Source: Amycolatopsis azurea DSM 43854
Lineage (GTDB): Bacteria; Actinomycetota; Actinomycetes; Mycobacteriales; Pseudonocardiaceae
DNA: 64,000 bases
Direction: 5' to 3'
NCBI RefSeq assembly: GCF_001995215.1
Contig: NZ_MUXN01000016.1
Location: 124,001-188,000, forward strand
Position 1 is the stretch's first letter. Each line of letters opens with the position of its first letter. Shown here one piece after another: positions 9,373-17,903 of this stretch. The position numbers were made by a program, and so were the translations under genes. The notes beneath the pieces were generated by a model. That model saw only the letters and a program-made list of their open reading frames with translations, had not been told where the DNA came from and did not search any database.

Positions 9373-11024
9373 TTCTTCTCCAGGTGGGTCGGCTCGAACA
9401 TCTTCAGCAGGGCGGGAAGGACGACCACCGAGGGGCCGGGTGTGCCCAGCGCGTCGGCCAGGTCCTTCCCGACGGTGTCCAAAGAGGACACGGTGGCGCT
9501 GACGCCGAAGGACTTCGCCAGCGCGGCGAAATCGGGCCGCGCGAGTTCGGTGGCGGTGGACCGGCCGAAGGCGCCGGTCAGGTATTCGCGCAGGATGCCG
9601 TAGCCGCCGTCGTCGATGACGAGCCACGTGACGTCCAGCCCGTGCTGGACCGCCGTGGCCAATTCCGCGACGCCGTACATCGCGCCGCCGTCACCGGACA
9701 CCGCGAGCGCCGGGCCACCGGTCGCCGCGGCGCCGCCGAGCGCGCCGGGCAGGCCGTAGCCGAGGCCGCCCGCGCCCTGCGCGGTGTGGATCGGCGCACC
9801 CTCGGGGTTCCACGCCGACCAGGCCCAGTAGGCCGCGATCGTCATGTCCCAGAACGTCTGCGTGCCTTCGGGGACCGCCGCGCGGATGTCGTCGATCAGC
9901 TTGCGCTCGGTGGCCAGGTCCTGTGCGTCGAGGCGTTCACGGACCTTGGCCAGCAGTTCTGCCACGGCCTTTTCGGCCTCGCCGTCGGACTGGCGGAACG
10001 GCACCTGCTCCAGCAGCGCTTGCAGGACAAGGCGGACGTCGGCGTGGATGCCCAGCGCCGGGTAGTTCGACTCCAGCTTCCCGAGATCGGCCTCGACCTG
10101 GATCATCCGGCCGCGCGGGGCGAACTCGCGGTAGTTGCTGGACAGCTCGCCGAGCCCGGAACCCAGCACCAGCAGCACATCCGCGTCCGACAGGAACTCG
10201 GTGCTGTGCCAGTCCTCCAGCCAGGACTGCCCGGACAGTTCGTGGTCCCAGCCGAAGACGCCCTTGCCGCCGAACGTCGACAGCACCGGCGCGCGCAACG
10301 CCTCCGCGAGTGCCTTCAGTTCCGCCCGCGCGCCCGAGCGCAGTGTGCCACCACCGGCGAGGATCACCGGATTCTTCGCCGCGCCAAGGAGATTCGCGGC
10401 TTCGGTGACGAGTTCCGGCAACGGGGCGAGCGGAGCGGGCAGTGCGGTCACCGACGTGATCCGCGGCAGATCTGTCCGCGCCAGCAGGATGTCCTGCGGG
10501 ATTTCGACCCACACCGGGCCGTACGGCGCGGTCGCCGCCGATTCCCACGCCTCGCGCAGCGCCGTCGGGATCTGGCTGACGGTGCGCACCACGTGCACCG
10601 ACTTCACCACGTCACGGAAACTGGCCTGCTGATCGGGCAGTTCGTGCAGGTACCCGTGCCGTCCGCCGCCGAGCCCGGCGACCGGGATCTGGCTGGAGAT
10701 CCCGAGCACCGGGACCGACGCCGCCCGGGATTCCTGCAACGAAGCCAAAGTCAGCAGCGCGCCGGGACCGGTCGACACGATCATCGGCGTCACCGGGACC
10801 GGGCCCTCGGGGTCGGCCGCGAGCCGGGCACGGGCGTGCCCGTCGGCCGCGAACGCCAGGTTGTTCTCCACCCGCGAGCTGATGACGCGCAGGTCGTCCG
10901 TGCGCCGCAGCGCTTCGAACAGGCCGAGCGCGTGCTGGCCGGGCAGGCCGAACACGGTGTCCGCGCCGAGCGCGTGGAGGGTTTCGACGACTACGTCGCC
11001 GCCTATCCGTTCAGTGCTGGTCAT
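9369..11024 (-). CDS. TPP-dependent enzyme of the acetolactate synthase superfamily, possible 2-ketoarginine decarboxylase
   Basis: 551 residues with three TPP-enzyme domains. The N-terminal PYR domain carries VFGLPGQ and the catalytic Glu in RVENNLAFAADGHAR; the C-terminal PP domain has GDGGAMYG and IDDGGYG, where the usual NN of the GDG-NN motif is replaced by DGG. Coupled to the ureohydrolase by a 4-bp overlap (11021-11024) and to the aldehyde dehydrogenase by another. AruI of Pseudomonas, a 2-ketoarginine decarboxylase, belongs to this superfamily, and the neighbours supply the following steps. An acetolactate synthase is less likely because no ilv genes are near. Confidence 0.8.
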   Translation of the reverse strand: MTSTERIGGDVVVETLHALGADTVFGLPGQHALGLFEALRRTDDLRVISSRVENNLAFAADGHARARLAADPEGPVPVTPMIVSTGPGALLTLASLQESRAASVPVLGISSQIPVAGLGGGRHGYLHELPDQQASFRDVVKSVHVVRTVSQIPTALREAWESAATAPYGPVWVEIPQDILLARTDLPRITSVTALPAPLAPLPELVTEAANLLGAAKNPVILAGGGTLRSGARAELKALAEALRAPVLSTFGGKGVFGWDHELSGQSWLEDWHSTEFLSDADVLLVLGSGLGELSSNYREFAPRGRMIQVEADLGKLESNYPALGIHADVRLVLQALLEQVPFRQSDGEAEKAVAELLAKVRERLDAQDLATERKLIDDIRAAVPEGTQTFWDMTIAAYWAWSAWNPEGAPIHTAQGAGGLGYGLPGALGGAAATGGPALAVSGDGGAMYGVAELATAVQHGLDVTWLVIDDGGYGILREYLTGAFGRSTATELARPDFAALAKSFGVSATVSSLDTVGKDLADALGTPGPSVVVLPALLKMFEPTHLEKK

Positions 11025-11974
11025 GCGCCCTTCCCCAAACTGAGCAGGCTCACCAGGTCGTAGGCGACGTGGGAAGCCGCGATGGCGGTGATCTCGGCAT
11101 GATCGTAAGCCGGGGCCAGCTCCACCACATCGGCTCCGATCAGGTTGCAGTCCCGCAGGCCGCGCAGGATCTCCAGCAGTTCGCGGCTGGTCATCCCGCC
11201 CGCTTCGGGGGTGCCGGTGCCCGGTGCGTGGGCCGGGTCGAGCACGTCGATGTCGACCGAGATGTAGAGCGGGCGGCCGCCGATGCGCTGGCGCAGCGCG
11301 TCGACGGTCTCGGCGACCCCGCGGCGCATGACGTCGCCGGAGGTGACGATGCCGAATCCGAGGCGGCGGTCCTCTTCCAGATCCCGCTTGCCGTACAGCG
11401 GGCCGCGCGTGCCGACGTGGGACAGCGCTTCGGTGTCGAGGAGGCCCTCCTCGGACGCCCGCCGGAACGGGGTGCCGTGCGTGTACGGCTCGCCGAAGTA
11501 GGTGTCCCAGGTGTCGAGGTGCGCGTCGAAATGCAGCAACGCCACCGGTCCGTGCTTCTTCGCCGCCGCCCGCAGCAACGGCAGCGCGATCGTGTGGTCA
11601 CCGCCGACGGTCACCAGCCGCGTCCCGCCCGCGGTCAGAGCCTCGGCCTCGTCCTGAAGGGTCTCGATCGCCTCGCCGATGTTGAACGGGTTGAGCGCGA
11701 TGTCGCCGGCGTCGACCACCTGCGTTTCGGCGAACGGCGAAACGTCGAGTTCCGGGTGATACGGGCGAAGGAGCCGGCTGGCCTCACGGAGCGCGGCGGG
11801 ACCGAATCGCGCGCCGGGGCGGTAGGACACCCCGGCGTCGAACGGCACCCCGACGACGGCGACGTCGGCGCGCTCGACCTGATCGAGCCGCGGCAGCCTC
11901 GCGAAGGTCGCGAAACCGGCGAACCGGGGCACCCTCGAAGAGTCGACGGGTCCGATCGGGGTCTGCTCAGGCAC
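11021..11974 (-). CDS. Agmatinase/guanidinobutyrase family ureohydrolase
   Basis: 317 residues. Hydrolyses a guanidino group to urea plus an amine using a binuclear Mn centre. The ligand motifs are visible: GGDHTI, HFDAHLDTW and SVDIDVLDPAHAPGTGTPE. Length and order fit SpeB/GbuA. With the TPP enzyme and aldehyde dehydrogenase in the same operon, 4-guanidinobutyrate is a better guess than agmatine, since agmatinase would not need them. Starts 28 bp after the symporter stop. Confidence 0.93.
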   Translation of the reverse strand: MPEQTPIGPVDSSRVPRFAGFATFARLPRLDQVERADVAVVGVPFDAGVSYRPGARFGPAALREASRLLRPYHPELDVSPFAETQVVDAGDIALNPFNIGEAIETLQDEAEALTAGGTRLVTVGGDHTIALPLLRAAAKKHGPVALLHFDAHLDTWDTYFGEPYTHGTPFRRASEEGLLDTEALSHVGTRGPLYGKRDLEEDRRLGFGIVTSGDVMRRGVAETVDALRQRIGGRPLYISVDIDVLDPAHAPGTGTPEAGGMTSRELLEILRGLRDCNLIGADVVELAPAYDHAEITAIAASHVAYDLVSLLSLGKGA

Positions 11975-12002
11975 GGTGTCTCCTTCTTGGGGTGAAAGGG
12001 TT

Positions 12003-13454
12003 TCAGGATTTCGAAGCGGCGATTTTCGCCTCTTCTTCTTCGGCGACCGCGCTGCCGTTCAGGCGGCGGGTCCACACGGTGAGGATCTCGTCCGAGGTAC
12101 GCGGGGTGAGGAAGCTGACCACCAGGTACACCGCCAGGCTCGAGCCGAGGCCCCAGTAGATCGGGCTGTTGGCCTCGACGCCGTCGACGAACATGAACGT
12201 GATGACCACGACGGTACCGACGACCATCGACGCGAGCGCGCCCTGACGGGTGCCGCGTTTCCAGGCCAGGCCGCCGATGATCGCGACCAGCAGGCCGCCG
12301 ACGAGGATGTCGTAGGCGATGGTCAGCGCGTTGACGACGTCGTCCACGATCATCGCGATGCCGATCGCGACCAGACCGAGGACCAGCGTGGTGACGCGGT
12401 TCCTGGTGACCTCGTTGACGGCCTTCTTGAGGCCCAGCTTGGAAAGCAGGTCCGAGGTGCTGACCGTGGAGCAGGCGATGAGCGCGCCGCTCGCGGTCGA
12501 CATCATCGCCGACAGCGCCGCCGCGAGCACCAGGCCGCGGATCCCGGCGGGCAGCTGCTCCTCGACGATGGTCGCGAACGCGTCCTGCGCGCTGGCGAGG
12601 TTCGGGTACAGCGCCTTGGCCGCGGTGCCGATCAGCGCGCCGGCGAGGCCGTAGACCAGGCAGTAGACGCCGGAGATCACGCCGCCGCCGGTGGCGATGC
12701 CCGGCGTCCGCGCGGTGAACACGCGCTGCCAGATGTCCTGGCCGATCAGCAGCCCGAAGCTGTAGATGAGGAAGTAGGTGAAGATCGTGTCGCCGCCGAT
12801 GGCGGTCAGTTCGAAGTAGCTCTCGTCCAGCCGCGCGGCCATCCCGTCGAACCCGCCCGCCGAGGCGATCGAGACCGGCAGCAGGATCAGCAGGATGCCG
12901 ATGGTCTTGATGACGAACTGGACGATGTCGGTCAGCGTGATCGACCACATGCCGCCGAGCACCGAGTAGAGCACCACGATCGACCCGCCGATGGCGATGC
13001 CGGCCCAGCTCGGGACGTTGAAGAGGACCTTGAAGATGGTGGCGAACGCCAGCGTCGAGGTGACGGTCAGCATCAGCGTGTAGCCCCACATGACGACGCC
13101 GGAGATGGCGCTGGTGGAGCCGCCGTAGCGCAGATCGAGCATCTCCCCGACGGTGTAGACGCGCAGCTTCACCAGCCGCCGCGCGAACAGCGTGTGGAGG
13201 ACCAGGATGCCGACGCCGATCGCGATCACGAGCCAGGCACCGGAGATGCCGTAGGTGTAGCCGAGCTTCACCCCGCCGACCGTCGAAGCGCCGCCGAGGA
13301 CGACCGCGGACATCATGCCCGAGTACATGAACCAGCCGAGGCGACGGCCCGCGACCAGGTAGTCGGATTTGGTCTTGGCGAGCCGCAGCCCGAACCAGCC
13401 GACGCCGATCATGCCCGCTATGTAGAGCGCGATCACCGCGTAGTCACCGGCCAC
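12003..13454 (-). CDS. Sodium:solute symporter (SSS family)
   Basis: 483 residues with about 13 transmembrane segments. KSDYLVAGRRLGWF and GMMSAVVLGGASTVGG are typical SSS N-terminal motifs, as in PutP-like and solute symporters. First gene of the operon 13454-6502 and divergent from the PucR regulator (111 bp gap). Probably imports the guanidino compound or amino acid degraded by the downstream enzymes; the cargo is inferred. Confidence 0.92.
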   Translation of the reverse strand: MAGDYAVIALYIAGMIGVGWFGLRLAKTKSDYLVAGRRLGWFMYSGMMSAVVLGGASTVGGVKLGYTYGISGAWLVIAIGVGILVLHTLFARRLVKLRVYTVGEMLDLRYGGSTSAISGVVMWGYTLMLTVTSTLAFATIFKVLFNVPSWAGIAIGGSIVVLYSVLGGMWSITLTDIVQFVIKTIGILLILLPVSIASAGGFDGMAARLDESYFELTAIGGDTIFTYFLIYSFGLLIGQDIWQRVFTARTPGIATGGGVISGVYCLVYGLAGALIGTAAKALYPNLASAQDAFATIVEEQLPAGIRGLVLAAALSAMMSTASGALIACSTVSTSDLLSKLGLKKAVNEVTRNRVTTLVLGLVAIGIAMIVDDVVNALTIAYDILVGGLLVAIIGGLAWKRGTRQGALASMVVGTVVVITFMFVDGVEANSPIYWGLGSSLAVYLVVSFLTPRTSDEILTVWTRRLNGSAVAEEEEAKIAASKS

Positions 13455-13505
13455 GGTGTCCTCCTTGCCTCGGGGCTGTTCGCTTCGTTCGGGTCACCGT
13501 AGGTT

Positions 13506-13522
13506 CGTTCGCAGCTTGAACG
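13506..13522. promoter_or_regulatory. Candidate operator between symporter operon and PucR
   Basis: CGTTC-N7-GAACG inverted repeat in the 111-bp divergent region, with another GTTCG copy about 30 bp to its left (near 13478). The position suits autoregulation and operon control by the PucR protein. Short arms make this tentative. Confidence 0.35.
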
Positions 13523-13565
13523 ACATGGGATGATCCATCCGAAGTCCAGTGGAAACGAGGATGGA

Positions 13566-15047
13566 ATGACCCGAACCCGCGATCCGCTCGACTCGGATGT
13601 GAATGTCCCGTTACGGGCCGTGGTCGGCAACCCGGAACTGGCACTCGACCCGGTCGTGGAGACCCTGCGGCCGGGCGCGCTCGACGCCCCGGTGCGCTGG
13701 GCGCACGTCAGCGAGCTGCGGGACCCGGCGCCGTATCTCCTCGGGGCGGAACTGCTGCTCACCGCCGGGGTGAACCTGCCGGAGGAGCCGCCCGAGATCG
13801 ACCGTTATGTCCGGCGGCTGGCCGACAGCGGGATCTCCGCGCTCGGGTTCGGGCTCACCCCCGGCGCCTACGAGACGCTGCCGCCGTCGCTGCGGACGGC
13901 GTGCGTCCGGCACGGCCTCCCGCTGCTGATCGTCCAGCCGCGGACGCCGTTCCTGGCGATCAGCCGGGCGGTGTCGGTCGCGCTCGCCGAGGCCGGACAG
14001 CGCGAACAGCGGCGGATCGCGGTCGCGCGCGAGGCGCTGACCAGGGCCGCCGGTGACGGCCTCGGCGAACTGGCGAGCGCGCTGGCCGGGCGGCTGCGGG
14101 CGTGGGTGGCGCTGGTCGGGGTCGGCGACGTCCTCGCCGCCGACCACGGCGCGCCGTCACCGCTGCCCGCCGAGGTCCGGGAACTGGTCGCCACGCTGCG
14201 GGCGGGCCGGGGGATCCGCAGCGCGACGACGGAACTGGCCGACGGCACGCACGTCGTCGCGCAACCGGTGTACCCGCAGGCGACGGCGTCGCATCTGGTC
14301 GTGGTCGGCCGGGTCGAGCGGTTCGACGGCGCGGACCGCTCGATCCTGTCGGTCGGGGCGGCGCTGCTCGGGCTGGCCGGCCGCGCGGGATCGGACGCGG
14401 CCGGGCTGGGCGCCACCGCCACGGCGTTGCTGCTGGGGGAGACCGACGCGGTCGGCGGGGACGAACGCCGCCTGGTCGCCGGGATCGCCTACCGGCGCGG
14501 CCCGAGCGAGGCCGCCGCGCGCTACGACTGGCTGCGTGCCCGGCTCGACACCCCGCTGGTGCGGCTGCTGCCCGGACCGCGGTTCACCGCGATCGTCCGC
14601 GAGGCGCCGGAGATCGGCGACCTCGACCGGCTCCGCGCCGACGGCTGGCTCGCGGTCGTCGGCTCGCCCGTCCCGCCCGACCGGCTTCCCGAGGCGGCGG
14701 GCGAGGTCGAGTTGCTGCTGGCGCGGGCAGGCGCGCTGGGACGGCCGGTGGTGGCGGAAGACTCTTCAGGGCTCGACGCGCTGATCGCGCCGGACGCGGC
14801 CGCCGGGTTCGCCGCCCAGGAGCTGGCGCCGCTGCGCGAACTCGACCGGAAGGGTGACCGGGAACTGGTCGAGACGCTGCGGACCTGGCTCGCGCACCAC
14901 GGCGGCTGGGACCGGACGGCCGCCGAACTGGGCGTGCACCGCAACAGCGTCCGGCACCGGATCGGGCAGATCGAACGGGCGCTGGGGGTCGATCTGGCGG
15001 ATCCGGAGCTCCGGATGCGGTTGTGGTTCGCCCTGCGCTGGTCGTGA
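13566..15047 (+). CDS. PucR-family transcriptional regulator
   Basis: 493 residues. The start chosen is ATG 13566 with GAGG five bases upstream; an ATG at 13530 in the same frame lacks a ribosome site. The N-terminal PucR domain covers about residues 10-125, and the C-terminal PucR-type helix-turn-helix is at TAAELGVHRNSVRHRIGQI. Family members (PucR, CdaR, PutR) sense nitrogen compounds or metabolites. Divergent from the five-gene operon, so it is the probable activator. A hairpin at 15071-15123 follows. Confidence 0.9.
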   Translation: MTRTRDPLDSDVNVPLRAVVGNPELALDPVVETLRPGALDAPVRWAHVSELRDPAPYLLGAELLLTAGVNLPEEPPEIDRYVRRLADSGISALGFGLTPGAYETLPPSLRTACVRHGLPLLIVQPRTPFLAISRAVSVALAEAGQREQRRIAVAREALTRAAGDGLGELASALAGRLRAWVALVGVGDVLAADHGAPSPLPAEVRELVATLRAGRGIRSATTELADGTHVVAQPVYPQATASHLVVVGRVERFDGADRSILSVGAALLGLAGRAGSDAAGLGATATALLLGETDAVGGDERRLVAGIAYRRGPSEAAARYDWLRARLDTPLVRLLPGPRFTAIVREAPEIGDLDRLRADGWLAVVGSPVPPDRLPEAAGEVELLLARAGALGRPVVAEDSSGLDALIAPDAAAGFAAQELAPLRELDRKGDRELVETLRTWLAHHGGWDRTAAELGVHRNSVRHRIGQIERALGVDLADPELRMRLWFALRWS

Positions 15048-15070
15048 GTGGCTTGATCAGTCCGGCGCGG

Positions 15071-15123
15071 GTTGTGAAAGCCACTTTCGCAACCTTCAAC
15101 GTTGCGAAAGTGGCGTTCACAAC
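15071..15123. terminator. Hairpin after the PucR gene
   Basis: Inverted repeat with 23-bp arms (22 matches) and a 7-nt loop, starting GTTGTGAAAG and ending GTTCACAAC, 23 bp after the PucR stop. No U-tract. Confidence 0.65.
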
Positions 15124-15213
15124 ACGAGCACCCCGACCCTGCGGTCCCGACCAGCTGTACCGACGCGATACTCCGATCAGGTCACTCTCAGGAAGGTGTG
15201 GCAACGTAGTGTC

Positions 15214-15891
15214 GTGCGAATTCTGGTAGTCGAAGACGAAGAACCCCTCGCCGACGCGATCGCACGCGGCCTGCGGCGCGAGGGCATGGCGGTGGACATC
15301 GCGCTCACCGGTGACGACGGGCACGAGAAGGCCGCCGTCACCCGGTACGACGTCGTGCTGCTCGACCGCGACCTGCCCGGGATGTCCGGTGACGACCTGT
15401 GCCGCGAGATCGTCGCGTCCGGTGAGCTGACCCGGGTGCTGATGCTCACCGCGAGCAGTTCCGTTTCGGACCGCGTGGACGGGCTTTCGCTCGGCGCCGA
15501 CGACTATCTCGCCAAGCCGTTCGCCTTCCCCGAACTCGTCGCGCGGGTGCGCGCGCTGGGCCGTCGCGCGACCCCGGCCGCGCCGCCGCTGCTGACTTCC
15601 GGCGACGTCGAACTGGACCCGGCGAGGCGGACCGTCCGCCGCGCGAGCGGTCCGGTCGAGCTGACCCGCAAGGAGTTCGGCGTGCTGGAGGTGCTGCTGT
15701 CGGCCGCCGGTTCGGTGGTCAGCAGCGAGGAGCTGCTCGAGCGCGTGTGGGACGAGAACGCCGACCCGTTCACCACCACCGTCCGGGTCACCGTGATGAC
15801 ACTGCGGAAGAAACTCGGCGAGCCGGGCATCATCGAAACCGTCGTCGGCTCCGGCTACCGGGTGCCGGAGCAGGGGAACGCGCGGGGGTGA
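15214..15891 (+). CDS. OmpR-family response regulator
   Basis: 225 residues (MRILVVEDEE). Receiver domain about 1-118 with the acidic pair VEDEE, phosphoacceptor Asp in VLLDRDLPG, and Lys in YLAKPF. Winged-helix DNA-binding domain from about 130 to the end (ELTRKEFGVLEVLL). GTG 15214 fits the family start and gives little or no leader; GTG 15196 is an alternative just after AGGAAGG. The stop overlaps the start of the kinase gene (GTGA, 15888-15891), so they form one two-component system. Confidence 0.92.
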   Translation: MRILVVEDEEPLADAIARGLRREGMAVDIALTGDDGHEKAAVTRYDVVLLDRDLPGMSGDDLCREIVASGELTRVLMLTASSSVSDRVDGLSLGADDYLAKPFAFPELVARVRALGRRATPAAPPLLTSGDVELDPARRTVRRASGPVELTRKEFGVLEVLLSAAGSVVSSEELLERVWDENADPFTTTVRVTVMTLRKKLGEPGIIETVVGSGYRVPEQGNARG

Positions 15892-17015
15892 ACCTGTCCG
15901 GTGCCCGCAGCCTGCGCGCGCGGGTCACGTTGCTCGCGACCGGGCTGGTGGCACTGGTCAGCGTCCTGTTGCTCTGGCTGACCTGGAACCTGGTCGGGGA
16001 CGCCGTTTCCGCCGTTCCGCAGCTGCCGCCGGGCACCACCGTGCGGGTCGACGGCGTCGACGTCGACGCCTCCGCCGTCACCGAGCATCTGCGGATCTAC
16101 GCCCGGAACCGGGTACTGCTGTTCGGCGCGGTCGCGTTCTGTTTCGTCGTGCTGGCGGCGGGGATCCTCGCGTGGACGTTCACCGCGCGGGTCCTCCAGC
16201 CGCTGCGCGAGATCACCGGGACTGCGCGCCGCCTGTCGATCGAGTCGATGGGGGAGCGGATCGGCGAGGTCCGCACCAAGGACGAACTCGCCGAACTGGC
16301 CGAGACGTTCGACGACATGCTCGACAGGCTGCAAGCCGCGTTCGACGCGCAACGGCACTTCGTCGCGAACGCCAGCCACGAACTGCGGACGCCGCTCGCG
16401 GTCATCCGCACCGAACTCGACGTCACCCTGGCCGACGAGCACGCCGACGAAGCCGAGCTGCGGCGGATGGCGGCCGTGGTCCGCGACGCGACCGAGCGGG
16501 CCGAGCGGCTGGTCGGTTCGCTGCTGCTGCTCGCCCGAACGGACGGCGCGGGTCTGGTCGCCAGGGAGCCGGTCGACCTCGCGGTGATCGTCGCGAGCGC
16601 GTGGCGCGCGGCCCGTCCGGACGCGGAGAAACGCGGCCTCCGCGTCGAATTCGCGACCCCGGGGGCGCCGACGTTCGGCGATCCCGCGCTGTTGGAACGA
16701 ATCGCGGGCAATTTGCTGGAGAACGCCGTGCGGCACAACGTCGACGGCGGCTGGCTGGACGTCGTCACGCAGGCCGGTCCACAGTGGTCGGTGCTGCGGG
16801 TGCGGTCGTCCGGCGGGCTGCTCGACCCGGCGGCCGTCCCCGAGCTGTTCGAACCGTTCCGCCGCGCCGGCGTCGCCAGGACCGCCCGCACCGGCGCCGG
16901 GCTGGGACTCTCGATCGTGCGGGCCGCCGTCCAGGCCCACGGTGGCACGGTGTCGGCGGAACCCGTTGTGGGTGGCGGTCTCTCGGTGACCGTCCACCTT
17001 CCCGCGCTGCCCTGA
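15888..17015 (+). CDS. Sensor histidine kinase
   Basis: 375 residues. Two membrane helices (about 12-35 and 75-97) enclose a short extracytoplasmic loop of about 40 residues. Then come a HAMP linker, a HisKA domain with the phosphorylatable His in ANASHELRTPL, and a HATPase domain with N box (ENAVRHN) and G box (TGAGLGLSIV). The small sensor loop suggests sensing in or at the membrane. Coupled to the response regulator by a 4-bp overlap. The signal is unknown. Confidence 0.93.
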   Translation: MNLSGARSLRARVTLLATGLVALVSVLLLWLTWNLVGDAVSAVPQLPPGTTVRVDGVDVDASAVTEHLRIYARNRVLLFGAVAFCFVVLAAGILAWTFTARVLQPLREITGTARRLSIESMGERIGEVRTKDELAELAETFDDMLDRLQAAFDAQRHFVANASHELRTPLAVIRTELDVTLADEHADEAELRRMAAVVRDATERAERLVGSLLLLARTDGAGLVAREPVDLAVIVASAWRAARPDAEKRGLRVEFATPGAPTFGDPALLERIAGNLLENAVRHNVDGGWLDVVTQAGPQWSVLRVRSSGGLLDPAAVPELFEPFRRAGVARTARTGAGLGLSIVRAAVQAHGGTVSAEPVVGGGLSVTVHLPALP

Positions 17016-17029
17016 GTTACGGTGCAAGC

Positions 17030-17851
17030 ATGGTGACCGATATTCGGCTGAACAACGGAACGTCCCTGCCCCAGCTCGGGTTCGGGGTGTACAAGATCGG
17101 CGACGACGAGGTCGTCGGCGCGATCCGCACCGCCGTCGAGGCGGGCTACCGCGCCATCGACACGGCGACCCTCTACGCCAACGAACGCGGCGTCGGCGAG
17201 GCCGTCCGCACCAGCGGGCTGCCGCGCGAGGAACTGTTCGTCACCACGAAACTGTGGAACACCGAGCACGGCTACGACTCGGCGTTGCGCGCCTTCGACA
17301 CCAGCATGGACGAACTCGGCATCGAGTACGTCGACCTGTACCTGATCCACTGGCCGCTGCCGTCGCAGGACAAATACGTGGAAACGTGGCGGGCACTGGA
17401 AAAGATCGCCTCCGACGGCCGGGCGAAGGCGATCGGCGTCTCGAACTTCCAGATCCCGCATCTGGAGCGGCTGATCGAGGAGACCGGGACCGTCCCGGCG
17501 GTGAACCAGATCGAGTGCCACCCGTGGCTGCAGCAGCCGCTGCTGCGGGAATTCCACGAGAAGCACGGGATCGCCACCGAGGCGTGGGGCCCGCTGGCGC
17601 GCGGCGGGGACCTGCTCGCCGACGAGAAGATCACCACGATCGCGAAGAAGCACGGCAAGACGCCGGCACAGGTCGTGCTCCGCTGGCACATCGAGATGAA
17701 CCACCTGGTGATCCCGAAGTCCGTGACACCGGAACGGATCAAGGCGAACATCGACGTCTTCGACTTCGAGCTCGACGCGCACGACACCGCCGCGATCGCG
17801 ACCCTGGAGCAGGGAAAACGGCTGGGCCCGGACCCCGACAAGCTCTCGTGA
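17030..17851 (+). CDS. Aldo/keto reductase
   Basis: 273 residues; NADPH-dependent carbonyl reductase with a TIM-barrel fold. Catalytic tetrad residues are visible: Asp and Tyr in AIDTATLYANE, Lys in VTTKLWN and His in LIHWPLP. ATG 17030 lies 14 bp after the kinase stop; GTG 17033 is also possible. The 2,5-diketo-gluconate reductase-like subgroup fits the GVSNFQ motif. May be cotranscribed with the two-component genes. Substrate unknown. Confidence 0.92.
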   Translation: MVTDIRLNNGTSLPQLGFGVYKIGDDEVVGAIRTAVEAGYRAIDTATLYANERGVGEAVRTSGLPREELFVTTKLWNTEHGYDSALRAFDTSMDELGIEYVDLYLIHWPLPSQDKYVETWRALEKIASDGRAKAIGVSNFQIPHLERLIEETGTVPAVNQIECHPWLQQPLLREFHEKHGIATEAWGPLARGGDLLADEKITTIAKKHGKTPAQVVLRWHIEMNHLVIPKSVTPERIKANIDVFDFELDAHDTAAIATLEQGKRLGPDPDKLS

Positions 17852-17857
17852 GACACC

Positions 17858-17895
17858 CCCTTCACCGCATTTAGTCCTCTAAATGCGGTGAAGGG
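17858..17895. terminator. Perfect hairpin between aldo/keto reductase and PHP genes
   Basis: Perfect 16-bp arms (CCCTTCACCGCATTTA and complement) around a 6-nt loop, directly after the reductase stop and before the end of the convergent PHP gene. Likely bidirectional terminator. Confidence 0.75.
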
Positions 17896-17903
17896 AGTGG
17901 CAC

